A stretch of 37,775 bases of DNA from an uncultured Corynebacterium sp. Lineage in GTDB: Bacteria > Actinomycetota > Actinomycetes > Mycobacteriales > Mycobacteriaceae. Positions 24,116 through 32,554 of the stretch are shown here, one piece after another; the stretch's first letter is position 1; each line of letters begins with the position of its first letter. The position numbers and the translations under genes were made by a program. A model generated the notes under the pieces. The model searched no databases. It was not told the DNA's origin and saw only the letters and a program-made list of their open reading frames with translations. The stretch lies in contig NZ_CAMIBP010000027.1 of the NCBI RefSeq assembly GCF_946223165.1, positions 1-37,775 on the forward strand, given 5' to 3'.

Positions 24116-24928
24116 TTAGTCCGGCTGGCAAGTGGGGCACCAGAATAAGTTGCGGCCCTCCATGGTCTTTTCCGCAATCGGCGTGCCGCAGATGTAGCAG
24201 GGCATTCCCAGGCGGCGGTAGACGTAGACCTCGCCGCCGTGATCGTCCTTGCGGGGCGGGCGGCCCATGGCCGCGGGCGTGTGTTCGGGGCGGACGGTAT
24301 CAATGCGGGCCGGTCCCACGCCGGCGCGCATGAGGACGACGAGGTCCTCCCAGACAGCGTCGAACTCGGCGCGGGTGAGCTCGCGCGCGGGACGGAACGG
24401 GGAGATGTTCTGCCGGAAGAGGACCTCGGCGCGATAGATATTGCCCACCCCGGCGAAGAGATGCTGGTCCATGAGCAATGAGCCGATCGAGCGCTTCGAG
24501 CGCACGACCTTTGCCCACACCATGTCCGGATCCGCGTCGTCGCGGATGGGATCGTGCCCTATGGTGGTGAGGATCCGCGCGTAGTCCTCTTCGGTGATGA
24601 GCCGGCACCACTGCGGTCCGCGCAGATTGGCTGCCTGGGTGGGGGACTCGATGCGCAGGCGGATCTGTCCCCACGCGTCCTCGCGAGGCTCGAAGCGCAG
24701 CTGGCCGATGAGGCCTAAGTGGATGTACACGATGTGCGCGGGGTGGTCCGCGGTGAAGTGGACAAAGAGGTGTTTGCCGCGGGCTTCCGCGTAGTCGATC
24801 TGGCTGCCGTCCAGCGTCGCGGCCTCGGTGGTGAAACGGCCTTGGGGGCTGCTCACCCGCAGCGGGGTGCCGCGGAATTCCTTGTTGAGGCGGCCGGCGA
24901 GGTGGTGGATGATGTGTCCTTCAGGCAT
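24116..24928 (-). CDS. nei: Fpg/Nei-family DNA glycosylase (Nei2-like)
   Basis: This 270-aa base-excision repair enzyme removes oxidised bases and nicks the abasic site. After Met removal the N terminus is Pro-Glu (MPEGHIIHH), the catalytic pair. Lys52 in RGKHL is the conserved beta-hairpin lysine. The helix-two-turn-helix is MDQHLFAGVGNIYRAEVLF (about 153-171), and the C-terminal zinc finger is C244-x2-C247 and C264-x2-C267 with Arg259. The MPEGH start and DNA-binding details resemble actinobacterial Nei2 more than Fpg (MutM). It is upstream of nnr. I see no regulatory site specific to it. Confidence 0.92.
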   Translation of the reverse strand: MPEGHIIHHLAGRLNKEFRGTPLRVSSPQGRFTTEAATLDGSQIDYAEARGKHLFVHFTADHPAHIVYIHLGLIGQLRFEPREDAWGQIRLRIESPTQAANLRGPQWCRLITEEDYARILTTIGHDPIRDDADPDMVWAKVVRSKRSIGSLLMDQHLFAGVGNIYRAEVLFRQNISPFRPARELTRAEFDAVWEDLVVLMRAGVGPARIDTVRPEHTPAAMGRPPRKDDHGGEVYVYRRLGMPCYICGTPIAEKTMEGRNLFWCPTCQPD

Positions 24929-25184
24929 GCTTCAAGTGTAGCCCCGCATAGTGTGGTGGCTTACATCACTCCATAATGATCTTCCTATATGTCAGAGTAT
25001 GTTTTGCGGGGGTGGCCTCGGTGTTTTTCGTTCCGCGATTTGTTGATTCTGTCAACATTTGGTCGGATTTGGCGCGGAAAGTTTGTCGATACAATTCTGA
25101 GGAACATAATGAAGTGGCATCGCCGTTGCGGTGATGGACCTTGGGAACGGTCAGAAACTTCACCACCCTGTAAGAGAACGCATC

Positions 25185-25220
25185 AAGCGCCCGCGCCCGA
25201 CGTCGTGGCAGCGGGCGCTT
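25185..25220. repeat. Perfect 10-bp hairpin
   Basis: AAGCGCCCGC (25185-25194) and GCGGGCGCTT (25211-25220) pair perfectly around a 16-nt loop containing GACGTC. No T-run follows on either strand, so it is not a classical terminator. It lies directly before the direct repeats. Confidence 0.5.
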
Positions 25221-25221
25221 G

Positions 25222-25285
25222 GTGTATCTGCAGGGTGTATCTGGAGAGCGTTTGTGCAGCGTGTCTTCGTGGTGTGTATCTGCAG
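25222..25285 (+). repeat. Three GTGTATCTGSAG direct repeats
   Basis: Copies are at 25222-25233, 25235-25246 and 25274-25285; the middle one has G instead of C at position 10. They lie directly upstream of the candidate promoter of the UPF0371 gene and could be regulator sites or remains of a local duplication. Confidence 0.5.
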
Positions 25286-25350
25286 GCAGCCCACCGTAAG
25301 ATGGGGACGTTCATACCTCGAGCCCGAAATGAAAGAAGGGTCCACCGCAC

Positions 25351-26847
25351 ATGACGCGCGCCATTGGTTTCGACCGTGAAAAGTACATCGAGATGCAATC
25401 GGAGCATATCCATGCGCGCCGCGAACAGATCGGCGGCAAGCTGTACCTCGAGATGGGTGGCAAGCTCTTCGACGACATGCATGCATCCCGCGTGCTCCCG
25501 GGCTTTACTCCCGATAACAAGATTGCCATGTTGGAACGCATCAAGGACGATGTGGAGATCCTCATCTGCATCAACGCCAAGGACATCCAGCGCGGCAAGA
25601 TCCGCGCGGACCTGGGCATTACCTACGAGGACGACGTGCTGCGCCTCGTCGACGTCTTCCGCGGGCGCGGCTTCCTGGTGGACAACATCGTCATGACCCA
25701 GCTCGAGGAGGGCAACGGGCAGGCAGAAGCCTTCATCGAGCGGCTCGGCCGCCTTGGCCTCAAGGTCGCGCGCCACCGCGTCATCCCAGGCTACCCGGCC
25801 AACACGGACCTCATCGTCTCCGACGCGGGGCTGGGCCGCAACGACTACGCGGAGACCACCCGCGACCTCGTCGTCGTCACTGCGCCCGGCCCCGGCTCCG
25901 GCAAGCTCGCCACCGCGCTGTCGCAGGTCTACCACGAGCACCAGCGCGGCGTGCAGGCCGGCTACGCCAAGTTTGAGACGTTCCCCATCTGGAACCTCCC
26001 GCTCAATCACCCGGTCAACCTGGCGTACGAGGCCGCCACCGTTGACCTCAACGACGCCAACATCATCGACCCGTTCCACCTGGCCGCCTACGGCGAGTCC
26101 ACCGTGAACTACAACCGCGACGTCGAGGCCTTTCCGCTGCTCAAGGCCCTCCTGGATAAGCTCACGGGCTCCACCCCATACCAGTCGCCCACGGACATGG
26201 GCGTCAACATGGCGGGCAACTGCATTACTGACGATGCCGTCTGCCGCGCCGCCTCCCAGCAGGAGATCCTGCGCCGCTACTTCAAGGCCCTCGTCGATGA
26301 GAAGCGCGCCGGACTCGACTCGACGCAGTCCGATCGCGCCGCCGTCGTCATGGCGAAGGCGGGCATCAAACCGACCGATCGCCCCGTGGTGATTCCCGCA
26401 CGCGAGCGGGCGGAGGTTACGGAAGAGCCCGCCGCGGCTATCGAGCTTGCCGACGGCACCATCGTCACCGGCCGCACGTCCGAGCTGCTGGGCTGCTGCT
26501 CCTCCATGCTGCTCAACGCCCTCAAGCACCTGGCGGGCATTGACGACGACGTCCACCTGCTCAGCCCCGAGGCCATCGAGCCGATTCAGACGCTCAAGAC
26601 CCGCCACCTGGGTTCCCAGAATCCGCGCCTGCACATGGACGAGGTGCTCATCGCGTTGTCCGTGTCCGCGGCGAAGGACGAGCCTGCGCGCCGGGCGCTC
26701 GACGCGCTGCGCGAGCTGCGTGGCTGCGACGTGCACACGACGACGATCCTGGGCTCCGTGGACGAGGGCATCTTCCGCAACCTGGGCGTGCTTGTCACCT
26801 CGGACCCCGTCTTCGCGCGCAAGCAGGCGCTTTATCACAAGCATTAG
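25351..26847 (+). CDS. UPF0371/DUF1846 family protein
   Basis: This 498-aa cytoplasmic protein of the UPF0371 (DUF1846) family has a conserved beginning, IGFDREKYIEMQSEHI. The family's phosphate-binding-like loop TAPGPGSGKLATALSQ follows at about 177-192, with FETFPIWNLPLNHPVNLAYEAATVDLND after it. Length matches the family (about 495-505). Crystal structures of members exist, but I know of no established reaction. The ATG follows an AGAAGGG sequence by 10 bases and a TAAGAT -10 box by about 50. trhO follows 33 bp later and may be co-transcribed. Confidence 0.9.
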   Translation: MTRAIGFDREKYIEMQSEHIHARREQIGGKLYLEMGGKLFDDMHASRVLPGFTPDNKIAMLERIKDDVEILICINAKDIQRGKIRADLGITYEDDVLRLVDVFRGRGFLVDNIVMTQLEEGNGQAEAFIERLGRLGLKVARHRVIPGYPANTDLIVSDAGLGRNDYAETTRDLVVVTAPGPGSGKLATALSQVYHEHQRGVQAGYAKFETFPIWNLPLNHPVNLAYEAATVDLNDANIIDPFHLAAYGESTVNYNRDVEAFPLLKALLDKLTGSTPYQSPTDMGVNMAGNCITDDAVCRAASQQEILRRYFKALVDEKRAGLDSTQSDRAAVVMAKAGIKPTDRPVVIPARERAEVTEEPAAAIELADGTIVTGRTSELLGCCSSMLLNALKHLAGIDDDVHLLSPEAIEPIQTLKTRHLGSQNPRLHMDEVLIALSVSAAKDEPARRALDALRELRGCDVHTTTILGSVDEGIFRNLGVLVTSDPVFARKQALYHKH

Positions 26848-26880
26848 GGCGGCGGGGCACAGAGAACCTAGGATAAACCC

Positions 26881-27774
26881 GTGAGTATCGGCAAAATCCT
26901 TCTCTACTACTGCTTCACTCCCCTCGAGGATCCCACGGCCATCATGCTGTGGCAGCGCGCCCTGTGCGACAAGCTCGGGCTGCGCGGGCGCATCCTCATC
27001 TCCTCCCACGGCATCAACGGCACCGTCGGCGGCGACATGGAGGATTGCAAGCGCTATGTTCGCGCCACCCGGGAGTACCCCGGGTTCAAGAACATGGAGT
27101 TCAAGTGGTCCGAGGGCGGGGCGGAGGACTTCCCGCGCCTATCCGTCAAGGTCCGCGACGAAATCGTGGCCTTCGGCGTGCCCGGCGAGCTCAAGGTGGA
27201 TGCGGATGGCGTCATCGGCGGCGGCGTGCACTTGAAGCCCGAGGAGGTCAACGCCCTCGTCGCCGAGCGCGGCGATGACGTCGTCTTCTTCGACGGCCGC
27301 AACGCCATGGAGGCCGAGATCGGCAAGTTCAAGGGCGCCGTTGTCCCGGATGTCACCACCACGCATGACTTCATCGCGGAGCTCGAGTCCGGCAAGTACG
27401 ACTGGATGAAGGATCGCCCGGTCGTCTCCTATTGCACCGGCGGCATCCGCTGCGAGATCCTGTCCGCCCTCATGAAGAACCGCGGCTTCCAGGAGGTCTA
27501 CCAAATCGACGGCGGCATCGTCCGCTACGGCGAAAAGTACGGCAACGACGGCCTATGGGAGGGATCGCTCTACGTCTTCGACGGCCGCATGCACCACGAG
27601 TTTGGCCAGGGCATTGAGGATCCCGGCTTCATTCAGCTGGGGCATTGCGTCCACTGTGGGACGGCCACGAACACGTTCCGCAACTGCGCCAACGAGGACA
27701 CGTGCCGCCGCCAAGTGCTCATCTGTGACGACTGCGCGGCCAACCCCGCCACGGCGGTGTGCGGCACCTGCTGA
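26881..27774 (+). CDS. trhO: tRNA uridine(34) hydroxylase TrhO (rhodanese-like)
   Basis: This 297-aa enzyme belongs to the YceA/TrhO family, which hydroxylates the wobble uridine of certain tRNAs on the way to cmo5U/mo5U. An N-terminal ferredoxin-like domain (1-115, SSHGINGTVGG) precedes a rhodanese domain with active-site Cys185 in YCTGGIRCE and the following YQIDGGIVRYGEKYG. The C terminus has eight cysteines (256, 259, 269, 275, 282, 285, 294 and 297), a probable zinc-binding module typical of this family. The GTG start is preceded by AGGATAAACCC. Length is normal. Confidence 0.93.
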   Translation: MSIGKILLYYCFTPLEDPTAIMLWQRALCDKLGLRGRILISSHGINGTVGGDMEDCKRYVRATREYPGFKNMEFKWSEGGAEDFPRLSVKVRDEIVAFGVPGELKVDADGVIGGGVHLKPEEVNALVAERGDDVVFFDGRNAMEAEIGKFKGAVVPDVTTTHDFIAELESGKYDWMKDRPVVSYCTGGIRCEILSALMKNRGFQEVYQIDGGIVRYGEKYGNDGLWEGSLYVFDGRMHHEFGQGIEDPGFIQLGHCVHCGTATNTFRNCANEDTCRRQVLICDDCAANPATAVCGTC

Positions 27775-27799
27775 CCGCGTCGCGGGCGCGTGTAGTGCG

Positions 27800-28276
27800 C
27801 TACTCGAGCGTGGTCTGCCAGTTGAGGAAGACCTGGAGCACGTCGATTCCCCACAGCATGAAATACAGCGCGAAGAACCAGAACACGCCCATCCAGCTCC
27901 ACCAGCGCACGTAGCCGTTGAGCTTGCGCATGGTGATGATGCCGGATCCCACCATGCCGAAGGTGGGTACCGCCATCGCGGCGGGCATCCATATCCACCG
28001 CTGCGTATCCGAGCAGATCCACGTGGCCTGCCCTGCCTCACACAGTGGACCGCCGAGCGCGCGGAAGATGCCCAGCAGACCCAAGCCCACCACGAGCGAC
28101 GCGAGCACCACGCCGCCCAAAAACCACAGCGACTGCCGCGTGGATTTCTTGTTCTGGGCGGCGAGCCACAGCGGATCGGGGGCATCGGCAAGCTCGTCGA
28201 AGGTACGCGGCTCCGGCGGGACCTTATTCATGAAATCCTGGTCCGGGGCGAGGAAATTTTCGGGGTGCTCTGTCAT
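27800..28276 (-). CDS. Small membrane protein with three or four helices, translationally coupled to usp
   Basis: This 158-aa protein has an acidic, Pro-rich N terminus (MTEHPENFLAPDQDF) and hydrophobic helices at about 51-71, 96-113 and 122-148, the last two joined by RKLNGYVRWW. It is not recognised beyond a conserved actinobacterial membrane-protein appearance. Its ATG overlaps the stop of the universal stress protein gene by 4 bases (ATGA), so the two are translated together, and a stress-related role is possible. It converges with trhO. Confidence 0.75.
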   Translation of the reverse strand: MTEHPENFLAPDQDFMNKVPPEPRTFDELADAPDPLWLAAQNKKSTRQSLWFLGGVVLASLVVGLGLLGIFRALGGPLCEAGQATWICSDTQRWIWMPAAMAVPTFGMVGSGIITMRKLNGYVRWWSWMGVFWFFALYFMLWGIDVLQVFLNWQTTLE

Positions 28277-29244
28277 GTGCGTTGTACCGGATGGACGAGG
28301 ACGGGGACGCTCAAATGCGGCAGCAGCTCCGTGGCGGTCGAGCCGATGAATACTCGCGAGAAGGTGCCCATCGGGTTTGAGCCTAAGAACATGAGGTCGC
28401 CCTTCTTCCACTTGAGGGAGTCCACGGCGCCGCGCCAGCCCTTGCCCGAGCCGATGTCCGTGGTGACGTCGAGTTCCGGGTGCGCGTCGAATACGGCGTC
28501 GCGGGCCACATCGAGGAGAGCGAGGGAATGCTCCCGCCAATCGGACGTGAGCTCCTTGGCCACATCGAGCTTGTCGTTCATGGAGGCCCCGACCAGGCCG
28601 GTGGGGGAGAAGGCCAGGATGCGTAGCGGGACACCGAAGCGCGCGGCGAGCGTTGCCGCGGTGTGCAGCGCCGGGTCCGTCTTCTTGCCGCGATCATTCG
28701 TGTACGCGAAGTTGATGCGCGTGACGCCGTGCTTGGATAACTTCACCCGGCGCGGGGTGAGGCCGAGAGTGACGGGGGAGTAGTGTAGGAGGGCATCGGC
28801 AGTCGAGCCGGCGAACACCCGATTCTTCGGCGCCGAGTGCGAGGGGCTCAGCAGGATGACATCCGCATTGAAGTCCTGCGCGGCGTCCGTGATGAGCTGC
28901 GGGCGGTCGGCCCCGTCGACGACGACGGAGTAGCGTTTGGCCCACGCGTTCTTGTCGATGCCGCGCTCCGTCAGCGCGTCCTTCACCGCGCGCTCCACGG
29001 CGTTGGTCTCCTCCCGGAGCCATTTCTTATACTTGCCGCCCGTCTTGTTGAGCGATGTGCCTCCCCAGGGCTGGATGAACGTGGACAGCACACGGAGGCG
29101 GACCGGAGTGGTGCGGGCGAGCCACGCGGCAACCTCAAGGGACTCGGAGCTGCCGTTAGTGGGGCTCCACGCGACGAGAACGCGGAGCGGCTCGGACGGA
29201 TCAGCCTTGAGAGCTAAGCCGACGGCCGCTGAGTTCTTAGCCAT
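28273..29244 (-). CDS. Tandem universal stress protein (UspA family)
   Basis: This 323-aa cytoplasmic protein is made of two UspA domains (about 10-160 and 165-323). Each ends with a nucleotide-binding-like loop: SPSHSAPKNRVFAGSTADALL in the first half and GSNPMGTFSRVFIGSTATELL in the second, consistent with ATP binding. The ATG at 29244 is chosen because GAGG lies 6 bases before it; a GTG two codons earlier lacks this spacing. It sits 56 bp behind malR, as in C. glutamicum where, as I recall, malR and a usp gene are also adjacent. A perfect 10-bp inverted repeat fills the gap and may control its expression. Confidence 0.88.
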   Translation of the reverse strand: MAKNSAAVGLALKADPSEPLRVLVAWSPTNGSSESLEVAAWLARTTPVRLRVLSTFIQPWGGTSLNKTGGKYKKWLREETNAVERAVKDALTERGIDKNAWAKRYSVVVDGADRPQLITDAAQDFNADVILLSPSHSAPKNRVFAGSTADALLHYSPVTLGLTPRRVKLSKHGVTRINFAYTNDRGKKTDPALHTAATLAARFGVPLRILAFSPTGLVGASMNDKLDVAKELTSDWREHSLALLDVARDAVFDAHPELDVTTDIGSGKGWRGAVDSLKWKKGDLMFLGSNPMGTFSRVFIGSTATELLPHLSVPVLVHPVQRT

Positions 29245-29271
29245 GGGCACCTCAGAGCATCATCGAAGTTT

Positions 29272-29298
29272 GTTAATAATGATGACTCCATTATTAAC
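29272..29298. promoter_or_regulatory. Perfect inverted repeat between malR and usp
   Basis: GTTAATAATG (29272-29281) and CATTATTAAC (29289-29298) are perfect 10-bp arms around a 7-bp spacer. The AT-rich dyad is of the kind bound by MarR proteins, and the adjacent gene encodes one. It is 28 bp upstream of the usp start. It lacks a T-tail, so an operator is more likely than a terminator. Confidence 0.6.
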
Positions 29299-29300
29299 GC

Positions 29301-29795
29301 CTAGTGAGCGTTTTGTGAAACCTCCGACTCCTGCGGGTTGTAGACCTTCGCGAGGGAGTTGATGAGATGGGTGACTTCTCGGGCCGTGTTGAGCTCCTCC
29401 GGTTCGAGCCAGCGGAGAATGTCTGCGAGCACCTCGGAGCGCTGCTGGGAGACGGAGCGCAGCTCGGCCTCGCCCTCCGGGGTCAGCGCGACGAGCACGC
29501 CGCGGCGGTCCGACTCATCCCGCATGCGCTCGACGAGGCCGCGGGATTCCAGCTGGTAGAGCGCGTTTGACGCCGTGGGCATGCGGATGAGCTCCGCCTG
29601 GGCAATGGCGGAAACGCGCGACGGGCCACGGGTCTTGAGCTGGTTCATGATGGAAACCTGGGACGTGGTGAGCCGCGAGCCTTCCGTGGTGCGCTGGAAG
29701 ATGACGATGAGTTTGTTCATCGCCGGCTGCAGGTCGGTGGCGACCTCTAATGCATCCTCGAAGCTGGACGGGGAACCCGCATTTTGTTCACTCAT
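29301..29795 (-). CDS. malR: MarR-family regulator, probable MalR
   Basis: This 164-aa winged-helix regulator has the core RLTTSQVSIMNQLKTRGPSR, RMPTASNALYQLESRGLVER and the wing DRRGVLVALTPEG, which are standard MarR features; the recognition helix is at about 70-85. Its position beside a usp gene and close to the class A PBP and rpsF block matches MalR of C. glutamicum, a regulator of malic enzyme and cell-envelope stress genes. A TATATT -10 box ends 8 bases before the ATG, so the mRNA is probably leaderless. Orthology rests on gene order. Confidence 0.82.
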   Translation of the reverse strand: MSEQNAGSPSSFEDALEVATDLQPAMNKLIVIFQRTTEGSRLTTSQVSIMNQLKTRGPSRVSAIAQAELIRMPTASNALYQLESRGLVERMRDESDRRGVLVALTPEGEAELRSVSQQRSEVLADILRWLEPEELNTAREVTHLINSLAKVYNPQESEVSQNAH

Positions 29796-29803
29796 AGAAA
29801 CTA

Positions 29804-29809
29804 AATATA
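29804..29809 (-). promoter_or_regulatory. -10 box of malR (leaderless)
   Basis: Minus-strand TATATT lies 8 bases before the malR ATG at 29795. The divergent DUF5318 gene has TAGGCT (29854-29859) 7 bases before its GTG, so both genes in this 71-bp gap appear to be leaderless. Confidence 0.5.
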
Positions 29810-29866
29810 GCGGTCTGGCTTCGGCGGGGCTAGTCGTTTGGGCCGTGCACTATTAGGCTCTGTGGA

Positions 29867-30241
29867 GTGATTGACGGGGTAAGAACCAAATACTCGGTGT
29901 CCCACGAGTGGGAACGCGCAGCCACTCTGCGCGACCTGCGGGCCGGGCGGCTGCGCCGCGAGGACGTGTGCGACGCAGACTTTTTGCTGCGCGCCGCTGC
30001 GGAGTACCACGGGTTCGACTCCGACCGGCCCTGTCCCGTGTGCTCCGAGCCGCTGCGGCTGACCTATTGGATCTACGGCGACGGCCTCGGCCGGCGCGCC
30101 GGAAGTGCGCGCCAACCGTGGGAGATCGCCCAGATCGCCGACGAGCTGCGCGCGCGGGGAGAAGAATTCACGGTTCACAAGGTGGAGGTGTGTCCGAACT
30201 GTCGGTGGAATCACCTGCTCGAAGCGGCTACAGCCTACTAG
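29867..30241 (+). CDS. DUF5318 family protein
   Basis: This 124-aa soluble protein is of the actinobacterial DUF5318 type. It is rich in Arg near the N terminus (WERAATLRDLRAGRLRREDVCDADFLLRAAAEYHG) and has two Cys pairs, CPVC (about 56-59) and CPNC near 107-110, suggesting a small zinc ribbon. It is regularly found just upstream of the class A PBP gene in this phylum, but its role is not known. GTG start with a -10 box (TAGGCT) at leaderless distance. Confidence 0.82.
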   Translation: MIDGVRTKYSVSHEWERAATLRDLRAGRLRREDVCDADFLLRAAAEYHGFDSDRPCPVCSEPLRLTYWIYGDGLGRRAGSARQPWEIAQIADELRARGEEFTVHKVEVCPNCRWNHLLEAATAY

Positions 30242-30258
30242 CCGTGTTAAATTTAGGG

Positions 30259-30280
30259 GTTTAAAGGCATTCCTTTTAAC
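30259..30280. repeat. Hairpin or operator before the PBP gene
   Basis: GTTTAAAGG (30259-30267), a CATT loop and CCTTTTAAC (30272-30280) form a 9-bp dyad with one mismatch. It follows a TAAATT -10-like box (30248-30253) and precedes the PBP start by 30 bp, so it could be an operator or a 5'-leader hairpin. Confidence 0.35.
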
Positions 30281-30310
30281 GGCAGTGACAGCAAGAAAAG
30301 GCTTGATAAG

Positions 30311-32530
30311 GTGACCGATTCCGAACAACCGACCCCGAAGAAGCGCGGCAAGCACGCCTCGAAGGCTCGCCCGCGCCGGTGGCCCTGGGTGGTCCTCATT
30401 GTCTTGCTCGCATTCATCATGATCCCGCTGGGGCTCTTCGCGTACGCGTATTCGCAGTACACCGTGCCCGAGCCGGAGGAGCTTGCGAACAAGCAGATCG
30501 CCACGATTTACGCGTCCGACGAGACGACGCAGCTGGCGCGTCTGGTCCCGCCGGAGGGCAACCGCACTCAGGTGTCGCTGGACCGCATCCCGGACTGGGT
30601 GGAAAGCTCCGCGCTGGCCGCGGAGGACCGTGAGTTCTGGACCAACTCGGGTTTCTCGTTCACCGGCTTCGGCCGTGCCGTCGTGGGCCAGCTCACAGGT
30701 AACCCGTCCGCCGGCGGCGGCTCCACCATCACCCAGCAGTACGTGAAGAACACGCTGGTGGGCAACGAGCGCTCCTACGTGCGTAAGGTCCGGGAGCTCA
30801 TCTACTCCGTCAAGATGACCCGCCAGTGGGATAAGTCCACCATTCTCAACGCGTACCTCAACACGGTCTACTTCGGCCGCAACGCCTACGGTATCCAGGC
30901 GGCGTCCAACGCATACTTCAACAAGAATGTCGAAGATCTGACCATCGAGGAAGGCGCGCTCCTCGGCGGCGTCATCCAGGCGCCGTCGCAGCTCGACCCC
31001 TGGGTCGATCGTGAGTCGTCCGAAGCCCGCTGGAACTACGTCCTGGATGGCATGGTCACCATGGGCGTGCTCGATGCCAACCAGCGCGCCGGGATGGTCT
31101 TCCCGGAGACCCGCGACCCGTCGGAATACTCCGCGTACACGGAGGCCGACGGCGCCAATGGCCACATCAAGGACAAGGTCATCGAAGAGCTTGGCACCAT
31201 CGGCATCACCGAGGAGGACGTTCAGACCCGCGGCCTGCAGATTGTCACCACCATCGACATGACCGTGCAGAACAACACGATCGACGCGGTGAACACTGCT
31301 TTGGCCCCGCTGCAGGAGGACGCCCGCTCCGCATCCGTGACCGTCGACCCCAAGACGGGCGCCGTGCGCGGCTACTACGGCGGTGAGGACGCGAACGGTT
31401 GGGACTACGCCGACGCGCCGCTGCAGCCGGGCTCCACCTTCAAAATCATCGGCCTCGCCGCTGCCCTGCAGCAGGGCATCTCGCTGGACACCTTGTACTC
31501 CTCCGCGCCCTACCAGCTGGAGGGCACCGACATCATTGTCACCAACGACGGTGGCGAGAGCTGCGGTACCTGCTCCATTGCCCAGGCGCTGAAAAACTCC
31601 TACAACACCTCGTTTCAGCGCCTGCAGACCGACCTGGAAAACAAGTCCCAGGATGTCGCTGATATGGCGCACGCCCTGGGCGTGGCCAAGACCCTGCCGT
31701 CCATCGGTGAGACCCTCGTTGAGCCGGGCAACGATCGCCCCAACGACGGCATCATCCTGGGCCAGTACCCGGTCCGCCCGCTCGACATGGCCACCGTCAT
31801 GGCCACGCTGACGGACGGCGGCGTCTGGCACGATACGCACTTCGTGCAGAAGGTCACCGCCAACAACGGCGACGTTCTCTACGAGCGCCCCGAGGATACC
31901 GGTGAGCGCCGCGTCTCCCGCCAGGTCGCGGAGAACGTTATCACCGCCATGGAGCCCATCGCCGCGTGGTCCAACGGCGCGCTGGCCGGCGGCCGGCCCT
32001 CCGCCGCGAAAACCGGCACGTCCCAGTTTGGTGACACCGGATACAACCGCGACGCCTGGATGATTGGCTCGACCCCGCAGCTGGCTACCGCCGTGTGGGT
32101 GGGCACCGCCGACAATACGTCGCCCATCTTCAACCAGTGGGGCGGCATCATGTACGGCTCCAACGCGCCGACGCAGATCTGGAAGTCAGTCCTCGATAGT
32201 TCCCTTGAAAACGCCGACTTCGAGAATTTCCCGATCTCCACGCCGGTCCGCTACGGCACCGGTACCTACGGCGGTGGCTACTACTATGACCCGTCGTACT
32301 CGAGCGACTACGGCAACACCGGGTCCGAGAGCACCGACACCACCGGCGGCGAGACCCCGGGCGGCGAGTCCGCAGCCCCCGCGCCCGCAGACCCCGCCGA
32401 GCAGGCACCGGCCCAGGAGGCACCGGCGCAGCAGGCGCCCACCCAAGACACTGGGGGCGGACAGCCCAACACCGTTGAGGATCTGACCAACCAAGTCAAC
32501 GACGCCATCAACGATTTCTTTAACAACTAG
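30311..32530 (+). CDS. Class A penicillin-binding protein (glycosyltransferase/transpeptidase)
   Basis: This 739-aa bifunctional peptidoglycan synthase is anchored by one helix (24-46). The GT51 domain (about 60-230) has the catalytic glutamate Glu105 in EDREFW and the motif GGSTITQQYVKN (136-147). The transpeptidase domain has nucleophile Ser375 in PGSTFK, SYN at 430-432 and KTGTS at 567-571. The last 90 residues are a Gly/Tyr/Ser then Pro-Ala-Gln-rich tail like those of corynebacterial PBP1 proteins. GTG start. The order PBP, GT-C-like protein, rpsF matches the mycobacterial ponA1 locus and cg3313 of C. glutamicum. I leave the symbol blank because naming (ponA, mrcB, pbp1a) varies. Confidence 0.95.
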   Translation: MTDSEQPTPKKRGKHASKARPRRWPWVVLIVLLAFIMIPLGLFAYAYSQYTVPEPEELANKQIATIYASDETTQLARLVPPEGNRTQVSLDRIPDWVESSALAAEDREFWTNSGFSFTGFGRAVVGQLTGNPSAGGGSTITQQYVKNTLVGNERSYVRKVRELIYSVKMTRQWDKSTILNAYLNTVYFGRNAYGIQAASNAYFNKNVEDLTIEEGALLGGVIQAPSQLDPWVDRESSEARWNYVLDGMVTMGVLDANQRAGMVFPETRDPSEYSAYTEADGANGHIKDKVIEELGTIGITEEDVQTRGLQIVTTIDMTVQNNTIDAVNTALAPLQEDARSASVTVDPKTGAVRGYYGGEDANGWDYADAPLQPGSTFKIIGLAAALQQGISLDTLYSSAPYQLEGTDIIVTNDGGESCGTCSIAQALKNSYNTSFQRLQTDLENKSQDVADMAHALGVAKTLPSIGETLVEPGNDRPNDGIILGQYPVRPLDMATVMATLTDGGVWHDTHFVQKVTANNGDVLYERPEDTGERRVSRQVAENVITAMEPIAAWSNGALAGGRPSAAKTGTSQFGDTGYNRDAWMIGSTPQLATAVWVGTADNTSPIFNQWGGIMYGSNAPTQIWKSVLDSSLENADFENFPISTPVRYGTGTYGGGYYYDPSYSSDYGNTGSESTDTTGGETPGGESAAPAPADPAEQAPAQEAPAQQAPTQDTGGGQPNTVEDLTNQVNDAINDFFNN

Positions 32531-32554
32531 GACTGCTTGGACGCGTATCGACTC

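Larger units (their letters stand above)
24929..25350. other. 422-bp intergenic region with hairpins and direct repeats
   Basis: No convincing gene is visible between nei and the UPF0371 gene. The region is noticeably richer in AT than its surroundings for the first 180 bp, then holds a hairpin CATCGCCG-TTG-CGGTGATG (about 25117-25135), a perfect 10-bp hairpin (25185-25220), three direct repeats (25222-25285) and a candidate -10 TAAGAT (25297-25302). Confidence 0.5.

Noticed and set aside
24989..25354. 121-codon plus-strand frame in the nei-UPF0371 gap
   Set aside because: It is Cys/Arg-rich without a domain, runs through hairpins and direct repeats and overlaps the UPF0371 start.
25183..27009. 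608-codon minus-strand open frame opposite the UPF0371 gene
   Set aside because: Antisense shadow; the plus-strand product is a full-length recognised family member.
29801..31840. 679-codon open frame on the minus strand, opposite the penicillin-binding protein gene
   Set aside because: It is the antisense shadow of a well-identified gene in GC-rich DNA; its translation is low-complexity Gly/Val/Arg/Asp sequence without any domain.
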